The notes under the pieces are model-generated. The model made no database searches, had not been told where the DNA came from, and saw only the letters and a list, made by a program, of their open reading frames with translations. Below, in pieces: positions 17,941-28,421 of a stretch of DNA of 64,000 bases. Each line of letters starts with the position of its first letter. The stretch's first letter is position 1. The DNA is from Paenibacillus melissococcoides (lineage in GTDB: Bacteria; Bacillota; Bacilli; Paenibacillales; Paenibacillaceae). A program made the translations under genes and the position numbers. The stretch is from assembly GCA_944800085.1 (NCBI GenBank), contig CALYLO010000003.1, positions 434,001-498,000 of the forward strand. Reading direction: 5' to 3'.

Positions 17941-18847
17941 CGCCGGAGCGGAAGAAAGGTTCGCTTCTTATCTGGAGCGTCACGTCGCGCGGATTGAGCG
18001 GCTGCTGCCGGCTCAATTCCCCGCCGGCTGGCAGGTTCCTGCCGAATTGAAGGAATCGATGCTGTACTCGCTGATGGCCGGGGGCAAGCGCCTGCGGCCG
18101 CTCTGTGTTGTCATCGCATGCGAGAGCCTGGGCGGCCCGCTGGAAGCCGCCGATCCGGTGGCCTGCGCCATCGAGATGATACATACCTATTCCCTCGTTC
18201 ATGACGATCTGCCGGCGATGGATAACGATGATTATCGCCGGGGCAAGCCGACCAACCATAAGGTGTTCGGGGAAGCTCTTGCCATATTGGCGGGGGATGC
18301 GCTCCTCACCCACGCCTTCTACACGGTCGCGCAGTGCGCGAGCCGTCACGGCATCCCGGCCGACATCGCCCTGACCATCACCGAAGAGCTGTCCGTCTAT
18401 GCCGGCATGCGGGGCATGGTGGGCGGCCAGACCGCGGATATGCTGGGCGAACAGGGAATGACGACGTTGGACCAGCTCGAATATATTCATCTTCACAAGA
18501 CGAGCGATCTGATCGTGTTCGCGCTTCGCGCCGGGGCCCATCTGGCGGGGGCGAATGAAGCGCAGTTGAACGCGTTGACCGAATTCGGGACGAAGCTTGG
18601 CCTCGCTTTCCAGATTCAGGACGATATTCTGGATATCACCGGCGAAGAAGCGCTGCTCGGCAAGCCGAAGGGCAGCGATGAGAAGAGCGGGAAGGTGACA
18701 TATCCGTATTTTATCGGCCTCGAGGCTTCGAAGCGGGAGGTCGCCCGGCTGACCGATGAGGCGAAGCAAGCGGTGCGGGAGGCCGGATTCCCTTATCCGG
18801 CGCGGCTGTACGAGCTGGCGGATTATTTGCTGGAGCGCCGATTCTGA
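17924..18847 (+). CDS. ispA: Farnesyl (polyprenyl) diphosphate synthase
   Basis: 307 residues, head-to-tail condensation of IPP with DMAPP/GPP. Both Asp-rich motifs are present: DDLPAMDNDDYRRGKPT (about 87-103) and DDILD (about 237-241), with GGKRLRPL near 45. GTG 17924 follows GGAAG; TTG 17933 is an alternative. Part of one operon with dxs downstream, though an RNA gene and its own promoter lie between. Confidence 0.95.
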   Translation: MIGLSSAGAEERFASYLERHVARIERLLPAQFPAGWQVPAELKESMLYSLMAGGKRLRPLCVVIACESLGGPLEAADPVACAIEMIHTYSLVHDDLPAMDNDDYRRGKPTNHKVFGEALAILAGDALLTHAFYTVAQCASRHGIPADIALTITEELSVYAGMRGMVGGQTADMLGEQGMTTLDQLEYIHLHKTSDLIVFALRAGAHLAGANEAQLNALTEFGTKLGLAFQIQDDILDITGEEALLGKPKGSDEKSGKVTYPYFIGLEASKREVARLTDEAKQAVREAGFPYPARLYELADYLLERRF

Positions 18848-18931
18848 ACCCGCCGCCGGTCTCGTGACTCGCGGCAATCCAGGGCGGCTCTTCCATGGAA
18901 ATGATATTTCATGATTCGCTTTCCGGTTTTG

Positions 18932-18940
18932 TGATATAAT
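18932..18940 (+). promoter_or_regulatory. Extended -10 promoter before the OLE RNA region
   Basis: TGATATAAT (18932-18940) is a perfect extended -10 box with no good -35, placing the 5' end of the RNA near 18947, about 90 nt after ispA stops. Confidence 0.6.
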
Positions 18941-18947
18941 AGAGCGT

Positions 18948-19640
18948 ACATAGAGTGGTGCAGTATTCTAGTCGGCCTCCCGACACCGAAGGCGGGCCTA
19001 AAAATTCGCCAAAGGGCACATCGATGAAGTTCCTGGTGTTGGCTTGCGACGCCCAGTCGTGGGCTGATGCTGGGAGTTAAGGTCGTGGGGCGATCCACAA
19101 TGGCATGTGGGCGTTGACCCCGCTTCCGCGGAGGCCCAAGTGCGTGGTACGGCGTCCTCGCGCGCCGCATTACGGCTTGGGGTATGAACCTATTTTGCGA
19201 GTCACGCGGAACGCTCTCCGGCTTGCCGGATCGTTCCGTGCGGGTGGCTTGTATATAGCGTAGCCTGCCTTGAGTGAGTCTGCAGGGATAGCGGATGTGT
19301 AGATTGGACGGTCTTCGGCCAAAGACCTGCCTATCGAATGCCGCTTGAAATCTGATTTGCAAAAGAGGCTAAGGGTCGGTTCAGGGCTGCTCGAGGAAAA
19401 CTCCTAGACTGTTCACAATGTGAGGCTTTGTGGGGATTATAGTGTGGTCTAAGTGGTAATCCAGTCTGATGTCCGGCGACGGCGTCAAGACGCCCTTAAT
19501 CGGAAACGGCCTGCCCGGCGACGGGGAGGCGGGCGTCTGGGAAAACCTACTGGACCTAAGCCACAGCGTTTATCCAGAAAGCTACCACTCCAACCATCTT
19601 TGGTTATTAAGACACATAAGAATGAGTTCGTTCGTAGGAA
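18948..19640 (+). ncRNA. ole: OLE RNA (ornate large extremophilic RNA)
   Basis: About 700 nt without a plausible gene between ispA and a small membrane-protein gene followed by dxs: exactly the place of OLE RNA in Bacillus halodurans and relatives, where the next gene encodes the OLE-associated protein OapA. The sequence is GC-rich and full of pairing: GGAACG (19208-19213)/CGTTCC (19232-19237) with an inner CCGG stem capped by CTTG, GGTCTT (19310-19315)/AAGACC (19322-19327) and GGCG (19481-19484)/CGCC (19491-19494). Both ends are estimates from the promoter and the oapA ribosome site. I did not fold it against the family model. Open frames inside it are spurious. Confidence 0.8.
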
Positions 19641-19659
19641 CATCTCATAAAAGGATGAG

Positions 19660-20298
19660 TTGACAACGATAATGAAGTTTTCATTCAAACATTCCGTCAA
19701 GTGGAGCATATTCATTTTTTTCGTCACCTTCGCGATGGCCGTCATATTGTCTGTTGCCTCCACATCAATGCTGGGGAAAGCGGGCTGGGGCGTCGGTATG
19801 GTGATCGTGTTGATGCTCGTGCTTATTGGAGTGTTTTTTGATATTATGGGCTTAGCTGCGGCTGCCGCGAAGGAGACTCCGTTCCATGCGATGGCGGCGG
19901 AGAGAGTGCGCGGAGCCAAGCAAGCGATCTATATCGTGCGCAACGCGGATCGTTTCTCGAACTTCTGCAATGACGTGATTGGTGACATGACAGGGGTTAT
20001 CAGCGGTTCGGCCACGGCGATCGTAGTGACGAATTTGCTATGGTCCATGAATGCGGAGAGCGTATGGATGACGACAGCGGTAAGCGTTGCCTTCACCGGC
20101 CTCGTATCCGCATTAACCGTCGGAGGCAAAGCGTTGGGGAAGTCATTTGCGATTCATTACTCCACACCGATTGTGTTGCTGATCGGCAAATGCTTCTATT
20201 TTTTGGAGAGCAAGCTCCATATCCGCTTGTTTACCAAAAAACGCGGCAAATCGAAACAACGAAAGCGAGGGAATTCCCGTGCTGCTCGAACAGATTAA
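19660..20298 (+). CDS. oapA: OLE-associated membrane protein OapA
   Basis: 212 residues with four predicted membrane spans (about 14-34, 44-66, 115-137 and 143-165, the last around a [20 protein letters not shown] stretch) and a very basic C-terminal tail ([20 protein letters not shown]). It resembles the protein known to bind OLE RNA and bring it to the membrane. It directly follows the RNA and overlaps dxs by 20 nt. Start TTG 19660 (AAGGATGAG before it); ATG 19672 also possible. Confidence 0.8.
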   Translation: MTTIMKFSFKHSVKWSIFIFFVTFAMAVILSVASTSMLGKAGWGVGMVIVLMLVLIGVFFDIMGLAAAAAKETPFHAMAAERVRGAKQAIYIVRNADRFSNFCNDVIGDMTGVISGSATAIVVTNLLWSMNAESVWMTTAVSVAFTGLVSALTVGGKALGKSFAIHYSTPIVLLIGKCFYFLESKLHIRLFTKKRGKSKQRKRGNSRAARTD

Positions 20299-22177
20299 CC
20301 AACCTAGCGATCTGAAGCGGTTGACGAAGGAAGAACTTCCGATCCTGGCGGAAGAAATTCGACAATTTCTCATTGAAAAGCTGGCGGTGACCGGAGGACA
20401 TCTGGCATCGAACCTGGGCGTCGTCGAGCTTACGCTTGTCTTGCATTATTTATATGACAGTCCCCGGGACAAAATGATATTCGACGTCGGCCATCAGGCA
20501 TACGTTCATAAAATATTAACCGGCCGCAAGGACCGGTTCGATACGCTGCGCCAGTACAAGGGGCTGTGCGGCTTCGTCAAGCGTACGGAGAGCGAGCATG
20601 ATGTATGGGAAGCCGGGCACAGCAGCACCTCGCTGTCCGCGGCGATGGGAATGGCGCTCTCGCGGGATTTCAAAGGCGAGAGCAACAAAGTCATCGCGGT
20701 AATCGGCGATGGGGCGTTGACGGGAGGCATGGCGCTCGAGGCGCTCAACCATATCGGGCATGAGAAGAAGAATCTGATGGTCGTGCTGAACGACAATGAG
20801 ATGTCGATTGCCCCGAATGTCGGAGCGCTACATAATTATTTGTGCAAAATACGCTCCGACCGGAACTATTTAAAGGCGAAAGAAGAAGTGGAGCAGTTGC
20901 TCAAAAAGATTCCGGCGATTGGCGGCAAGCTCGCCAAGACGGCGGAACGGGTGAAGGACGGCTTCAAATATTTGGTCGTGTCGGGCATGCTGTTCGAAGA
21001 GTTCGGGCTGAAATATTTCGGACCCGTGGACGGGCATGACATTGACAAGCTGATCGATATTTTTCAGCAAGCGAGCCGCGTGAACGGCCCGGTGCTTATT
21101 CATGTCGTCACCCGCAAAGGCAAAGGATATACGCCGGCGGAAGCCGATTCGCATAAATGGCACGGCATCTCGCCGTACAAGATTGAATCCGGGCAAGTGC
21201 TGAAGGCGGTAGGCAATCCGATGTACACCGAGGTATTCGGCAAGACGCTCGTGGAGCTGGCGGAGCAGGACGATCGCGTCGTGGCCGTGACGCCGGCCAT
21301 GCCGGGCGGCTCCGGATTGCTTGGCTTCGCGGAGCGCTTCCCGGGGCGCATGATCGATGTCGGCATCGCCGAACAGCATGCCGCCACGATGTGCGCCGCG
21401 TTGGCGATGGAAGGGATGAAGCCGGTATTTGCGGTATACTCCACCTTCCTGCAGCGGGCGTACGACCAGGTGGTGCATGACATTTGCCGCCAGAACGCGA
21501 ACGTGATCTTCGCCATCGATCGGGCCGGGTTCGTCGGACCGGACGGGGAGACGCATCAAGGCGTGTACGATATCGCTTTTATGCGCCATATTCCGAATAT
21601 CGTGCTGATGATGCCGAAGGATGAAAACGAGCTGCGCCATATGCTGAAGACGGCGCTCAAATACGATGAAGGACCGATTGCGGTCCGGTACCCCCGCGTA
21701 AACGCGGTCGGCGTCGAGCTGGACGCCGAGCTGATTCCGATTCCGATCGGGACATGGGAAGTGGTTCGCGCCGGCGATCATGCCGCCGTGCTCGCGATCG
21801 GCCCGATGGTTCAGGTGGCGGAGGAAGCGGCGGAGCAGCTTCGGCGCGAAGGCATTCAACTGCGCGTCATCAATGCGCGCTTCATGAAGCCGCTTGACGA
21901 GGCGATGCTGACCATGCTCGCCAGAGAGCAGCTGCCGATGATCGTGCTGGAGGAGGGCTCCGTGGCAGGCGGCCTGGGCAGCGCCATCATGGAGTATTAT
22001 GCCCAGCATCATGTATTCGGCGTCAAGGTGAAGCCTATCGGGGTTCCGGATTGCTTCGTGGAGCACGGCAGCATCAAGGAGCAGCGCCAGGAGGCGGGCC
22101 TGACGGCCGAACAACTGGTGAAGGAAGTGCATACGATGCTCTTCGCCCATGGGGATAACCGGATGAGCCGGGCCTAG
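20279..22177 (+). CDS. dxs: 1-deoxy-D-xylulose-5-phosphate synthase
   Basis: 632-residue thiamine-diphosphate enzyme joining pyruvate and glyceraldehyde-3-phosphate, the entry to the MEP isoprenoid pathway. Motifs: [14 protein letters not shown] (His near residue 75), ThDP motif [16 protein letters not shown] (about 147-162), and transketolase block [21 protein letters not shown] start at 20279 inside the end of oapA, so translation is probably coupled. Confidence 0.96.
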   Translation: MLLEQINQPSDLKRLTKEELPILAEEIRQFLIEKLAVTGGHLASNLGVVELTLVLHYLYDSPRDKMIFDVGHQAYVHKILTGRKDRFDTLRQYKGLCGFVKRTESEHDVWEAGHSSTSLSAAMGMALSRDFKGESNKVIAVIGDGALTGGMALEALNHIGHEKKNLMVVLNDNEMSIAPNVGALHNYLCKIRSDRNYLKAKEEVEQLLKKIPAIGGKLAKTAERVKDGFKYLVVSGMLFEEFGLKYFGPVDGHDIDKLIDIFQQASRVNGPVLIHVVTRKGKGYTPAEADSHKWHGISPYKIESGQVLKAVGNPMYTEVFGKTLVELAEQDDRVVAVTPAMPGGSGLLGFAERFPGRMIDVGIAEQHAATMCAALAMEGMKPVFAVYSTFLQRAYDQVVHDICRQNANVIFAIDRAGFVGPDGETHQGVYDIAFMRHIPNIVLMMPKDENELRHMLKTALKYDEGPIAVRYPRVNAVGVELDAELIPIPIGTWEVVRAGDHAAVLAIGPMVQVAEEAAEQLRREGIQLRVINARFMKPLDEAMLTMLAREQLPMIVLEEGSVAGGLGSAIMEYYAQHHVFGVKVKPIGVPDCFVEHGSIKEQRQEAGLTAEQLVKEVHTMLFAHGDNRMSRA

Positions 22178-22209
22178 CCCGAGTACCCAATGACAGACAG
22201 GAGTACAGC

Positions 22210-23040
22210 ATGTCGATACCGAAGGAACGGATTGATGTTCTGCTCGTGGAGCAGGCCTATTACGACAGTCGTGAAAAAGCGAAAGCGGCCATTATGGCCG
22301 GCTTGGTATATGTGAACGAGGAACGGATTGAGAAGGCGGGGACGAAGGTTCCCCGGGACGGAACGATTACGGTGAAGGGCGCGGTCCATCCTTATGTCAG
22401 CCGGGGCGGCCTGAAGCTGGAGAAGGCGATTCGCCACTTCGGCCTCTCGATGACGGATGCCGTCATGCTGGATATCGGCGCTTCGACAGGCGGATTTACC
22501 GATTGCGCCCTTCAGCATGGCGCGCGCTGCGTGTATGCCATCGATGTCGGCTATAACCAGCTTGATTGGTCGCTTCGCAATGACGAGCGGGTGCATGTCA
22601 TGGAGCGGACCAACTTCCGGTATACGGAGCCGGATCATCTGCAAGGACCGGTTCCGGATACGGCGACCATCGATGTGTCCTTTATCTCGCTGAAGCTGAT
22701 ATTGCCGCCGCTTCAGGCGCTTATCGGCAAACCGGGCCGGGTCATCGCACTGATCAAGCCTCAATTCGAGGCGGGAAGAGAGAAGGTCGGCAAATCCGGC
22801 GTCGTCCGCGATCCGGGGACGCATGAACAGGTGCTTAGGGAGATATTGGATTTTGCCGCATCGTTGGGCTTCCGCCTGGAAGGATTGACCTATTCGCCGA
22901 TTACGGGAGGAGAAGGCAATATCGAGTTTTTGGCCTATTGGAGCGTGCCGGAAGGCGGCTCGCCGGAACCTGCGGCCTCCCGCGATCAGATTCACGCGGT
23001 CGTCCAGGAAGCCAATTCGGTGTTCCGCTCGACCTCTTAA
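22210..23040 (+). CDS. yqxC: TlyA-family RNA 2'-O-methyltransferase (YqxC)
   Basis: 276 residues: N-terminal S4 RNA-binding domain (RIDVLLVEQAYYDSREKAKA, about 7-65) and a FtsJ-like SAM-binding domain (MLDIGASTGGFTDCAL, about 87-102; KPQFEAGREKVGKSGVVRD). TlyA members methylate cytidines of rRNA; the exact target in this organism is not shown. AGGAG precedes the ATG. Ends the dxs operon with a terminator. Confidence 0.88.
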   Translation: MSIPKERIDVLLVEQAYYDSREKAKAAIMAGLVYVNEERIEKAGTKVPRDGTITVKGAVHPYVSRGGLKLEKAIRHFGLSMTDAVMLDIGASTGGFTDCALQHGARCVYAIDVGYNQLDWSLRNDERVHVMERTNFRYTEPDHLQGPVPDTATIDVSFISLKLILPPLQALIGKPGRVIALIKPQFEAGREKVGKSGVVRDPGTHEQVLREILDFAASLGFRLEGLTYSPITGGEGNIEFLAYWSVPEGGSPEPAASRDQIHAVVQEANSVFRSTS

Positions 23041-23064
23041 TCCTTCGTTCGATTCCATCCGCTG

Positions 23065-23105
23065 AAGCTCATCCGGGACAGACATCCGACGGATGAGCTT
23101 TCTTT
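23065..23105 (+). terminator. Terminator after yqxC
   Basis: AAGCTCATCCG (23065-23075) and CGGATGAGCTT (23090-23100) form a perfect 11-bp stem, followed by TCTTT. Confidence 0.85.
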
Positions 23106-23160
23106 ATGTATTGGCAGGCACCGGCGGTGCGTTTTCCATCATTGCGGGGTGGTGATTCCA

Positions 23161-23622
23161 TTGAGCGATATCTGGGTCATGGGATTGATTTTCATCGGCA
23201 TACTGATTTGGATCGGCTTCGGCGTGCGGCGATACGCCCATTCTTCCGAGCCGATGGAGGATGTCTGCCTGAGCGACCGGTTTCCGGAGGATGAGGAGGC
23301 GATACAGCTCGTCGAGGATGCAGGGTACGAGCTGATCGGCGGCAAGTTCTGCATGCCTCTGCACTTTACGGTAGACGGAGAGGACATCGATGCCCGTATC
23401 TCGATCGATATGATCGCGAAACGCGACAATCAATGGTATATTGTTCGTATCGCACGCGAACGGATGCAGCTTGATTGGGACGGCAGCGGCATGAAGCGGC
23501 AGTGGATGCCTTACTTCACCGCCTATCCCGACAGCGCCGGCCTGCTTGTCGTCGATATGTTGGAACGACGGGTGCGGCTGATTCGGGTGGACTGGGGGGA
23601 AGCCTATGTCCACGGCGATTAA
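23161..23622 (+). CDS. Small membrane-anchored protein of unknown function
   Basis: 153 residues from TTG 23161 (MSDIWVMGLIFIGILIWIGF), with GGGGTGG 8 nt upstream; GTG 23149 is possible. One N-terminal membrane span, then a soluble domain with EEAIQLVEDAGYELIGGKFCMPLHFTVDG. I do not recognise a named domain. It sits between yqxC and ahrC, so is likely a conserved Paenibacillus protein. Confidence 0.7.
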   Translation: MSDIWVMGLIFIGILIWIGFGVRRYAHSSEPMEDVCLSDRFPEDEEAIQLVEDAGYELIGGKFCMPLHFTVDGEDIDARISIDMIAKRDNQWYIVRIARERMQLDWDGSGMKRQWMPYFTAYPDSAGLLVVDMLERRVRLIRVDWGEAYVHGD

Positions 23623-23723
23623 AGCCATACTAAGAATGAGAACAACTCTAAGAATAAGCAACAATCGGCTCACTTGCTGCGGCCAAAGGCCAAAAGTAGA
23701 AGGAACAAAAACGGAGGGCTCAC

Positions 23724-24173
23724 ATGAAAGGTCAACGACATATCAAAATTAGGGAAATCATAATGAACAACGAGATCGAAACCCAGGATGAATTAGTCGA
23801 TGCCTTACGGAGCGCAGGCTACCACGTGACGCAGGCTACCGTCTCCAGGGACATGAAGGAGCTGCATTTGATCAAAGTTCCGATGAAAGACGGGCGGTAC
23901 AAATATTCGCTGCCGGTCGATCAGCGCTTCAACCCGGCCCAAAAGCTGAAGCGGGCGCTGCTGGATAATTTCATCAGCATCGATAGCACGGAGAATCTGG
24001 TCGTCATTAAATGTCTGCCCGGCACGGCGAATGCCATTGCCGTACTGATGGATAACATCGAGTGGCCGGAGATTATGGGCACCGTCTGCGGAGACGACAC
24101 GATACTGATCATTTGCCGGACGAAGAAGGAAAGCGATCAAGTCGTAGCGCAAATTGAAGAGTATATTTCGTAA
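23724..24173 (+). CDS. ahrC: Arginine repressor/activator AhrC (ArgR family)
   Basis: 149 residues: N-terminal winged helix ([33 protein letters not shown], about 38-49) and C-terminal hexamerisation/arginine-binding domain with [14 protein letters not shown] and [14 protein letters not shown]. Regulates arginine synthesis and breakdown. recN follows at 23 nt, as in Bacillus. Confidence 0.95.
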   Translation: MKGQRHIKIREIIMNNEIETQDELVDALRSAGYHVTQATVSRDMKELHLIKVPMKDGRYKYSLPVDQRFNPAQKLKRALLDNFISIDSTENLVVIKCLPGTANAIAVLMDNIEWPEIMGTVCGDDTILIICRTKKESDQVVAQIEEYIS

Positions 24174-24196
24174 ACGGCATCCTGGGAGGGGAGTCC

Positions 24197-25918
24197 ATGT
24201 TAATCGCATTATCCATTACGAATCTGGCGGTCATTGAATCCGTTCAGCTTCGGTTCCATCAAGGATTTCACGTTCTGACCGGGGAGACGGGCGCCGGCAA
24301 ATCGATCATTATCGATGCGCTGGGATTGATCGGGGGAGCCCGCGGTTCCTCGGAATTCGTGCGCTATGGCTGCGATCGGGCGGAAGTGGAGGCATCCTTT
24401 GATCTGCCCGCAGATCATCCGGCCTGGGAAGCGGTCGCGAAGCTGGGGATTCAGGCGGATGCGGAAGAATTGCTTATTATCCGCCGGGAATTGACGGCCA
24501 ACGGCAAGAGCATGTGCCGCATTAACGGCCAGATGGTCAATCTGACGATGCTGCGCGAAGTGGGCGAGCTGCTTATCAATATCCACGGCCAGCATGAGCA
24601 TCAATCCCTGCTCAAGGTAGAGCGGCATCTGGATTGGCTTGATGCGTACGGCGGAGAAGAGCTGGCTGCGCTCAAGAAGCGGTATCGCGAAGAATTCGGC
24701 TGCTTCATGGCGCTGCAGCATGAGCTGAATCAGTTGAAGCAGACGAGCCAGCAAGCTTATCAGATGCTTGATCTGTACCGTTTTCAGATTGAAGAGCTTC
24801 ACAATGCCAACCTTCAGGTGGGCGAGGATGAATTATTGGCGGAAGAAAAGCGCAAACTAGCAAATGCCGAGAAGCTGATGGATCATGTCAATCATGCTTA
24901 TGAGCGGTTATACGGGCAAGGCGCGATGGATGCGGTCAGCGTGGCCATCGCGAAGCTTGAAGACGTTATGCCGTATGATCCGGCGCGGTTCCAGCCCATG
25001 GTCGAACAGCTCCAGACGGCCTACTATCAATTGGAGGATGCGGCGTACCAGCTGCGCGACTACCGGGAGAACATCGAATTCAATCCGGAGCGGCTGGAGC
25101 AGATCGAGGATCGGTTGGAGCAGTTGAATGGATTGAAGCGGAAATATGGAGCAACGGTGGAAGAAATGATCGCTTATGGCGAACGGATACAGGCCGAGGC
25201 GGACAAAATCGAGCACAAGGATGAGCGGATTGCCGCGTTGGAGAAGGAAGGCGAGGAGAGGCTGGCGAAGCTGGCCAAGCGGGCGCAGGCCTTAAGCGAT
25301 GCCAGACGGGAACTGTCCGATAAGCTGACGAAGCGGATCGAGAAGCAGCTGCAGCATCTTCATATGGAACGAACCCGTCTCGATGTCCGTCTGGAACGGC
25401 TTCAGGATGGACAAGGCTTCGACGTGAACGGAGTGAACGTCCGCTTCACCAAGAACGGGTGGGACGATGCGGAATTTTTGATTTCGCCGAATCCGGGCGA
25501 ACCGCTGCGGCCCTTGCACAAGATCGCATCCGGCGGGGAGCTGTCCCGGATAATGCTGGCGTTGAAGACGATATTTGCCGAGATGGATCGCATTCCGGTG
25601 CTCGTCTTCGATGAGGTGGACACCGGAGTAAGCGGACGGGCGGCCCAGGCGATTGCCGAGAAGCTGGCCGAAGTGTCCCGCAGCGGTCAAGTGTTCGCGA
25701 TTACCCATCTCCCGCAAGTCGCCTGCATGGCGGATCATCATTACTACATAGAGAAGCTCGTGCGGGACGAGCGCACATCGACCCAGGTAACGGAATTGCA
25801 GGAACAAGGACGTGTTGCCGAACTGGCGCGCATGCTGGGCGGCGTGGAAGTAACGGAAAGAACCCTGCATCATGCTCAAGAAATGCTGAAGTTGGCTGAA
25901 CGTCAAAAAGGTGCGTAA
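24197..25918 (+). CDS. recN: DNA repair protein RecN
   Basis: 573-residue SMC-like ATPase for double-strand-break repair. Walker A GETGAGKSIIIDAL (about 30-43), two coiled-coil arms (about 160-210 and 310-400), signature IASGGELSRIMLALK (about 443-457) and Walker B VLVFDEVDTGVSG (about 469-481). ATG 24197 after GGGAGGGGAG. Confidence 0.96.
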   Translation: MLIALSITNLAVIESVQLRFHQGFHVLTGETGAGKSIIIDALGLIGGARGSSEFVRYGCDRAEVEASFDLPADHPAWEAVAKLGIQADAEELLIIRRELTANGKSMCRINGQMVNLTMLREVGELLINIHGQHEHQSLLKVERHLDWLDAYGGEELAALKKRYREEFGCFMALQHELNQLKQTSQQAYQMLDLYRFQIEELHNANLQVGEDELLAEEKRKLANAEKLMDHVNHAYERLYGQGAMDAVSVAIAKLEDVMPYDPARFQPMVEQLQTAYYQLEDAAYQLRDYRENIEFNPERLEQIEDRLEQLNGLKRKYGATVEEMIAYGERIQAEADKIEHKDERIAALEKEGEERLAKLAKRAQALSDARRELSDKLTKRIEKQLQHLHMERTRLDVRLERLQDGQGFDVNGVNVRFTKNGWDDAEFLISPNPGEPLRPLHKIASGGELSRIMLALKTIFAEMDRIPVLVFDEVDTGVSGRAAQAIAEKLAEVSRSGQVFAITHLPQVACMADHHYYIEKLVRDERTSTQVTELQEQGRVAELARMLGGVEVTERTLHHAQEMLKLAERQKGA

Positions 25919-26038
25919 TTCAAGGGCTTGAGGAATGATTTTCACTCATAAAACGCTGGGGTCAAGGTTACCTTAATGTTACGAAACGGGCACGCCCTTT
26001 TTCGTCAAAGCTTCCGTCAACAAAGGAGTGTGACACCT

Positions 26039-27376
26039 TTGAACCCCAACGCAAAACGGCTGCTCGGTCTTATGCTAGCCATTATTGTTTGTTTATGCTG
26101 CACCACAGCCCCTTTCCGCACCTACGCGGCTTTGCCGAATCATCTGCGTCTTTTTGAAGGAGAACACAAGCAACTGAATCTGGTCATGCCTGTCCAAGCG
26201 CAGGCCACCGTGGATCGGCCCGATATCCTGAAGGTCAACGGGCAGAGCGAGACCTCCTTCCGCTTATCGCTGCAGAAGCCGATCTCGCTCGAATCCTCCC
26301 AGACCGGGCAGGCTGAATTGAAGCTCAAGCTGTTCGGCGGCATTCCGTTGAAGACGTTGAAGGTCAATGTCGTTCCCAACCTGCGGGTCGTTCCCGGGGG
26401 ACAGACGATCGGCGTCAAGGTTAAATCGTCCGGGATTCTCGTCGTCGGGCACCATCTTGTTCATGTCGGACCTGAGCGCAAAATATCGCCGGGTGAAGAA
26501 GCAGGCGTCCGGTTAGGCGACATGATTATGAGCATGAACGGCACCCGCCTTAACGATGTGACCAAGGTGGCGGATATCGTTCGCGAAGCCGGCGAGAAGA
26601 AGCAGACAATTGAACTGGTCATTCAGCGGGGCGACACCGAGATGAAGACGAAGCTGAAGCCGGCCTATGATGTGGAGGACAAGACCTGGCGGCTTGGGTT
26701 ATATATCCGGGATTCCGCCGCGGGCGTAGGCACGCTTACGTTTTATGCTCCCGATCAAGGGGTGTACGGAGCGCTTGGCCATGTCATTACCGACATGGAC
26801 ACACAGACGCCCATCACGGTAGGCCAGGGCGAAATCGTTCAGTCCAATGTTACCTCCATTTCCAAAAGCCAGAATGGCGAGCCTGGCGAGAAGCGGGCTC
26901 ATTTCTTGAAGGAAGGCCGCGTCTTGGGGAATATTGAACGCAATACACCGTTTGGCATTTTTGGAAAAATGACGAATCAACCGGAGCACAGTCTGTACAA
27001 GGAGCCGATTCCTGTCGCTTTCAGCGAAGAAGTGCAGGAAGGCCCCGCCGAAATGCTTACGGTCGTCAACGGCCAGCAGGTGGAACGGTTCAAGCTGGAA
27101 GTGGTTCATGTGACGAAGCAGACGTCACCGGCCACCAAAGGGATGGTCATCCGCATTACAGACCCTAGATTGCTGCAAAAGACCGGGGGCATTGTCCAAG
27201 GGATGAGCGGAAGTCCCATCATACAGAATGGCAAGCTCATTGGCGCCGTCACTCACGTGTTCGTCAATGATCCGAGCTCCGGCTACGGATGCTTCATTGA
27301 ATGGATGCTGCAGGATGCGGGCGTGGTGCTCTCGCCACCCCCGACCTCCGGCAAAGAAGGCTCACATGCTGCGTGA
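26039..27376 (+). CDS. spoIVB: SpoIVB serine peptidase (sigma-K checkpoint)
   Basis: Made in the forespore and exported to the intermembrane space, where it cuts SpoIVFA to start sigma-K activation. From TTG 26039 (AAAGGAGTG upstream) it has 445 residues: a signal/anchor (about 8-33), a PDZ domain (about 125-215, containing GVRLGDMIMSMNGT), and an S55 peptidase domain with GALGHVITD and GMSGSPIIQ, the serine being around residue 390-392. An ATG at 25976 lacks a ribosome site. Its stop lies within the terminator hairpin. Confidence 0.95.
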   Translation: MNPNAKRLLGLMLAIIVCLCCTTAPFRTYAALPNHLRLFEGEHKQLNLVMPVQAQATVDRPDILKVNGQSETSFRLSLQKPISLESSQTGQAELKLKLFGGIPLKTLKVNVVPNLRVVPGGQTIGVKVKSSGILVVGHHLVHVGPERKISPGEEAGVRLGDMIMSMNGTRLNDVTKVADIVREAGEKKQTIELVIQRGDTEMKTKLKPAYDVEDKTWRLGLYIRDSAAGVGTLTFYAPDQGVYGALGHVITDMDTQTPITVGQGEIVQSNVTSISKSQNGEPGEKRAHFLKEGRVLGNIERNTPFGIFGKMTNQPEHSLYKEPIPVAFSEEVQEGPAEMLTVVNGQQVERFKLEVVHVTKQTSPATKGMVIRITDPRLLQKTGGIVQGMSGSPIIQNGKLIGAVTHVFVNDPSSGYGCFIEWMLQDAGVVLSPPPTSGKEGSHAA

Positions 27377-27387
27377 GCCTTCTTTTT
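27355..27387 (+). terminator. Terminator at the spoIVB stop codon
   Basis: AGAAGGCTCAC (27355-27365) pairs with GTGAGCCTTCT (27373-27383), then TTTT. The spoIVB stop TGA (27374-27376) is part of the 3' arm. Confidence 0.85.
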
Positions 27388-27409
27388 ATGCGCTGATTCG
27401 CCTTTTGCG

Positions 27410-27527
27410 TGTCGAAGGAATGCGAATGATGTAGAAAAAATGAATAACTATACATTATAAATCATGTTCGTAAAAAAATAAAGAAAAAAACTTTTCGACA
27501 GAAGGAATTTCATTTTTGGTGTCGAAT
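27410..27527 (+). promoter_or_regulatory. spo0A control region: sigma-H promoter and 0A boxes
   Basis: A sigma-H-like promoter is formed by GAAGGAATT (27501-27509) and GTCGAAT (27521-27527), 11 nt apart. TGTCGAA, the core of the Spo0A box, occurs at 27410-27416, 27520-27526 (over the -10) and, on the other strand, in CTTTTCGACA (27491-27500). This fits the autoregulated sporulation promoter known from B. subtilis. Confidence 0.65.
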
Positions 27528-27602
27528 AAGTTATTCTTGTAGAGGAAAGCCAACGACAGCAATGCTCGGGAATGCTAAACTTTGACAAGGGAGGATCTGA
27601 AG

Positions 27603-28421
27603 TTGCAAAAGATCGAAATACTGTTAGCGGACGACAACCGAGAGTTCACGAACTTATTAGCCGATTTTTTATCAGAACAGGAAGATATGGTTGTCACCGG
27701 TGTCGCCTATAATGGTGAAGAGGTGCTTCAATTCCTGGAACAGACGAGAGCGGTGCCTGATGTGCTCATTCTCGATATTATTATGCCTCACCTGGACGGT
27801 CTGGGCGTGTTAGAACGTTTACGCAGTATGAATCTGTCCCCGCAACCGAAGATCATCATGCTGACCGCATTCGGCCAGGAGAGCATTACGCAGCGTGCCG
27901 TGCAGCTCGGCGCGTCCTATTATATCCTGAAGCCGTTCGACATGGATATCCTGGCGAACCGCATCCGGCAGCTGGCTGGCATCGCTTCGACTCCGTCCGT
28001 AGGCGTCTCCAGTGCCGGCAGCTACATGACCTCCTCCAAGTCGAATGTCGTCCAATTGGGCAAGACGAAAAATTTGGATGCAAATATTACGTCCATCATA
28101 CATGAAATCGGCGTTCCGGCGCATATTAAAGGTTATCAGTACTTGCGCGAAGCGATTACGATGGTGTACAACAACATCGAAATTCTCGGCTCGATTACGA
28201 AAACGCTGTATCCGGCCATTGCCGAGAAATACAAAACGACACCGAGCCGCGTCGAGCGCGCGATTCGCCATGCCATCGAGGTCGCCTGGACCCGCGGCAA
28301 CATCGACAGCATCAGCCGCCTGTTCGGCTACACGATCAACATCAGCAAGTCGAAGCCGACGAACAGCGAATTCATCGCGATGGTCGCCGACAAGCTGCGG
28401 ATTGAGCATAAGGTGAGCTAA
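27603..28421 (+). CDS. spo0A: Sporulation master regulator Spo0A
   Basis: 272 residues. Receiver domain with acidic pocket (ILLADDN, 6-12) and phosphoacceptor Asp58 (LILDIIMP), linker, and DNA-binding effector domain with [32 protein letters not shown] and the C-terminal [20 protein letters not shown] 27603 has GGGAGG 7 nt upstream; TTG 27582 is the upstream alternative. The gene is intact but adjoins an integrated element, and a second, slightly different copy of its last ~76 codons lies at 34895-35125. Confidence 0.97.
   Translation: MQKIEILLADDNREFTNLLADFLSEQEDMVVTGVAYNGEEVLQFLEQTRAVPDVLILDIIMPHLDGLGVLERLRSMNLSPQPKIIMLTAFGQESITQRAVQLGASYYILKPFDMDILANRIRQLAGIASTPSVGVSSAGSYMTSSKSNVVQLGKTKNLDANITSIIHEIGVPAHIKGYQYLREAITMVYNNIEILGSITKTLYPAIAEKYKTTPSRVERAIRHAIEVAWTRGNIDSISRLFGYTINISKSKPTNSEFIAMVADKLRIEHKVS

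Noticed and set aside
18823..19650. Open frames of 60-179 codons on both strands in the ispA-oapA gap
   Set aside because: They lack ribosome sites and recognisable products and lie over the structured RNA region.
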